The translations under genes were made by a program, and so were the position numbers. From Clostridia bacterium (GTDB taxonomy: Bacteria; Bacillota_A; Clostridia; UMGS1810), in assembly GCA_017437345.1 (NCBI GenBank), contig JAFSBJ010000031.1, positions 1-13,784 of the forward strand: a stretch of 13,784 nt of DNA. The letters are read 5' to 3'. The number at the start of each line of letters is the position of its first letter. The first letter of the stretch is position 1. A model generated the notes under the pieces. The model was not told where the DNA came from. It did not search any database and was given only the letters and a program-made list of their open reading frames with translations. Below are positions 12,667 to 13,784 of this stretch, in pieces.

Positions 12667-13784
12667 TTAAGCCTCATTATTATCCCAGAGCATAGCCGGA
12701 TTTTCATATATGCGGCTTAAAACCAAAGCTGTGGCACCATTTAAAAGCGCACGATTGCCAAGAGAAGAATAGGAAAGATTTGCACCGTATTTTCCCACAG
12801 CAACAGATGATTTCTTTATTTCCTCAGAAAGTCTTTTTATAACCGCAATATCAAAATTTGTTATATTAGATGAAAGAACTATCTGACCGGGATTGAAGAT
12901 ATTTATTATATTTGAAATACCTACTGAAAGATATTTTATTTCTCTTTCGATAACAGCTAAAGCCGCCGGGTCGGAATGATTAAGATAAGCATCAACTATA
13001 TCGCTGCAGGAAGAGTTTTCGTTTAAGAGCTTTGTCTTGGAAAGATTTTTTCTAAGCTCCAAAAGCATTGCAGCTTCACTGGTAAATGCCTGAAGGCAAC
13101 CATTTTTTCCACACTCACACACAGGCCCCTCAGGGTCAATTACAGAGTGGCCTATTTCTCCTGCCGCGTCATTTGCACCTCTTATAAGCTTTTTGTCTAT
13201 AACAAGAGCGCTTCCAACGCCTCTGCCAACATACAAAAATACAAAGCTTTCTGCATTTTTGGAATTACCAAACCACATCTCAGCCATAGCCATAAGCCTT
13301 ACATCATTATCCACCATAACGGGGATATTAGCTCTTTTTTCTATCATTTCTCCTATATTGACATTATGCCAGTTAAGATTGGGAGCATACACCGACACCC
13401 CCTCATTGGAATCAACAATACCATGAATACCAACACCCATACCTATGATACGGGTGGTATTTTGCTTTTTAAATTCTTCAAAAGAAGCTATTATAAAATC
13501 AACACAAGCTTTTGGCGAAACATTTTTTTCTATTGACTTATGCTTATAGAAAATAATCTTTGCACAAAAATCAGACACCGCAAATTCAACCTTATCAGAT
13601 GAAACGCAAGCAGATGCAACGCAGAATTCAAGCGGATTTATTTTTAAAAGAATAGGCTTTCTGCCGCCGGTTGATATGCCTGTTGAAAATTCTTCAATAA
13701 GCTTATTATCAATTAATTCCGCTGTTAAATTGGTAACCGTTGCCGCGGTAAGACCTGTTTCCTTTGCAAGGTCTATTCTTGATA
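12667..13784 (-). CDS. ROK-family transcriptional repressor (NagC/XylR type), N-terminus outside window
   Basis: The frame is open to the window edge and 371 residues are visible. The first about 35 are a winged helix-turn-helix (SRIDLAKETGLTAATVTNL, then a wing with STGGRKPILL), so the GTG at 13578 is internal. The ROK domain follows: IGMGVGIHGIVDSNEG, the VMVDNDVRLMAMAE segment (D158 and N159 in fragment numbering), GEIGH (H212) and the zinc motif CECGKNGCLQ (C222, C224, C229). The histidine and three cysteines of the ROK zinc site are present. Members usually bind a sugar or sugar phosphate and repress sugar uptake and catabolism genes. No such genes are visible; they may lie beyond the right edge. 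Probably about 15-30 residues are missing. Confidence 0.93.
   Translation of the reverse strand, partial: SRIDLAKETGLTAATVTNLTAELIDNKLIEEFSTGISTGGRKPILLKINPLEFCVASACVSSDKVEFAVSDFCAKIIFYKHKSIEKNVSPKACVDFIIASFEEFKKQNTTRIIGMGVGIHGIVDSNEGVSVYAPNLNWHNVNIGEMIEKRANIPVMVDNDVRLMAMAEMWFGNSKNAESFVFLYVGRGVGSALVIDKKLIRGANDAAGEIGHSVIDPEGPVCECGKNGCLQAFTSEAAMLLELRKNLSKTKLLNENSSCSDIVDAYLNHSDPAALAVIEREIKYLSVGISNIINIFNPGQIVLSSNITNFDIAVIKRLSEEIKKSSVAVGKYGANLSYSSLGNRALLNGATALVLSRIYENPAMLWDNNEA

Noticed and set aside
13576..13578. GTG as the start of the ROK gene
   Set aside because: The frame stays open to the window edge and encodes a clear winged helix-turn-helix, so the gene begins beyond the window.

Overview
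The window looks like chromosomal DNA of an AT-rich member of the Clostridia (Firmicutes), probably an uncultured gut-type lineage. The basis is a low-GC composition, strong GGAGG-type ribosome binding sites, near-consensus sigma-A promoters, and the protein families present: the clostridial MBOAT/DHHW pair, AEC carriers, NifS/NifU with a Cys tail, and a ROK repressor. The species cannot be named from the sequence alone. No phage, plasmid, transposase, rRNA, tRNA or CRISPR array was seen.

Layout. (1) 1-2160, plus strand: the 3' part of an AlgI-like MBOAT O-acyltransferase and a complete AlgJ/AlgX-like (DHHW) partner, an export-linked polysaccharide O-acetylation module. (2) 2161-3274: an accessory-looking segment. 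A long inverted repeat is followed by an unusual array of short, mutually different hairpins separated by a constant 7-mer (TCGATAT, then its complement ATATCGA). Next is a minus-strand gene for a 190-aa probable beta-sandwich protein, then a second, decayed copy of the left half of the array, so the gene sits between direct repeats. (3) 3273-5728: a DUF47/PhoU-like gene and an AEC carrier on the minus strand, and a divergent AraC-family regulator. The two divergent promoters are good and flank a candidate operator. (4) 5715-7159, plus strand: trmN6-like and rsmG methyltransferase genes in one operon. (5) 7160-7479: no gene. It holds a perfect 19-bp hairpin, a possible three-way-junction RNA and a terminator for the opposite strand. 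(6) 12583 down to 7480, minus strand: tcdA, nifS, nifU, an intercistronic hairpin, rsmI, an unassigned two-helix membrane protein and a second AEC carrier. (7) 12667 to the window end, minus strand: a ROK-family repressor whose N-terminus runs off the window.

How the genes fit together. Four products modify RNA: RsmG and RsmI act on 16S rRNA, and the TrmN6-like protein and TcdA on tRNA position 37. NifS and NifU handle sulfur and Fe-S cluster assembly. The tight tcdA-nifS-nifU order recalls the known link between cysteine desulfurases and the CsdL/TcdA enzyme in Enterobacteria. The AraC regulator probably controls the divergent AEC carrier. The least explained DNA is the hairpin array with its repeat-flanked gene (2279-3274) and the structured gap at 7281-7370.
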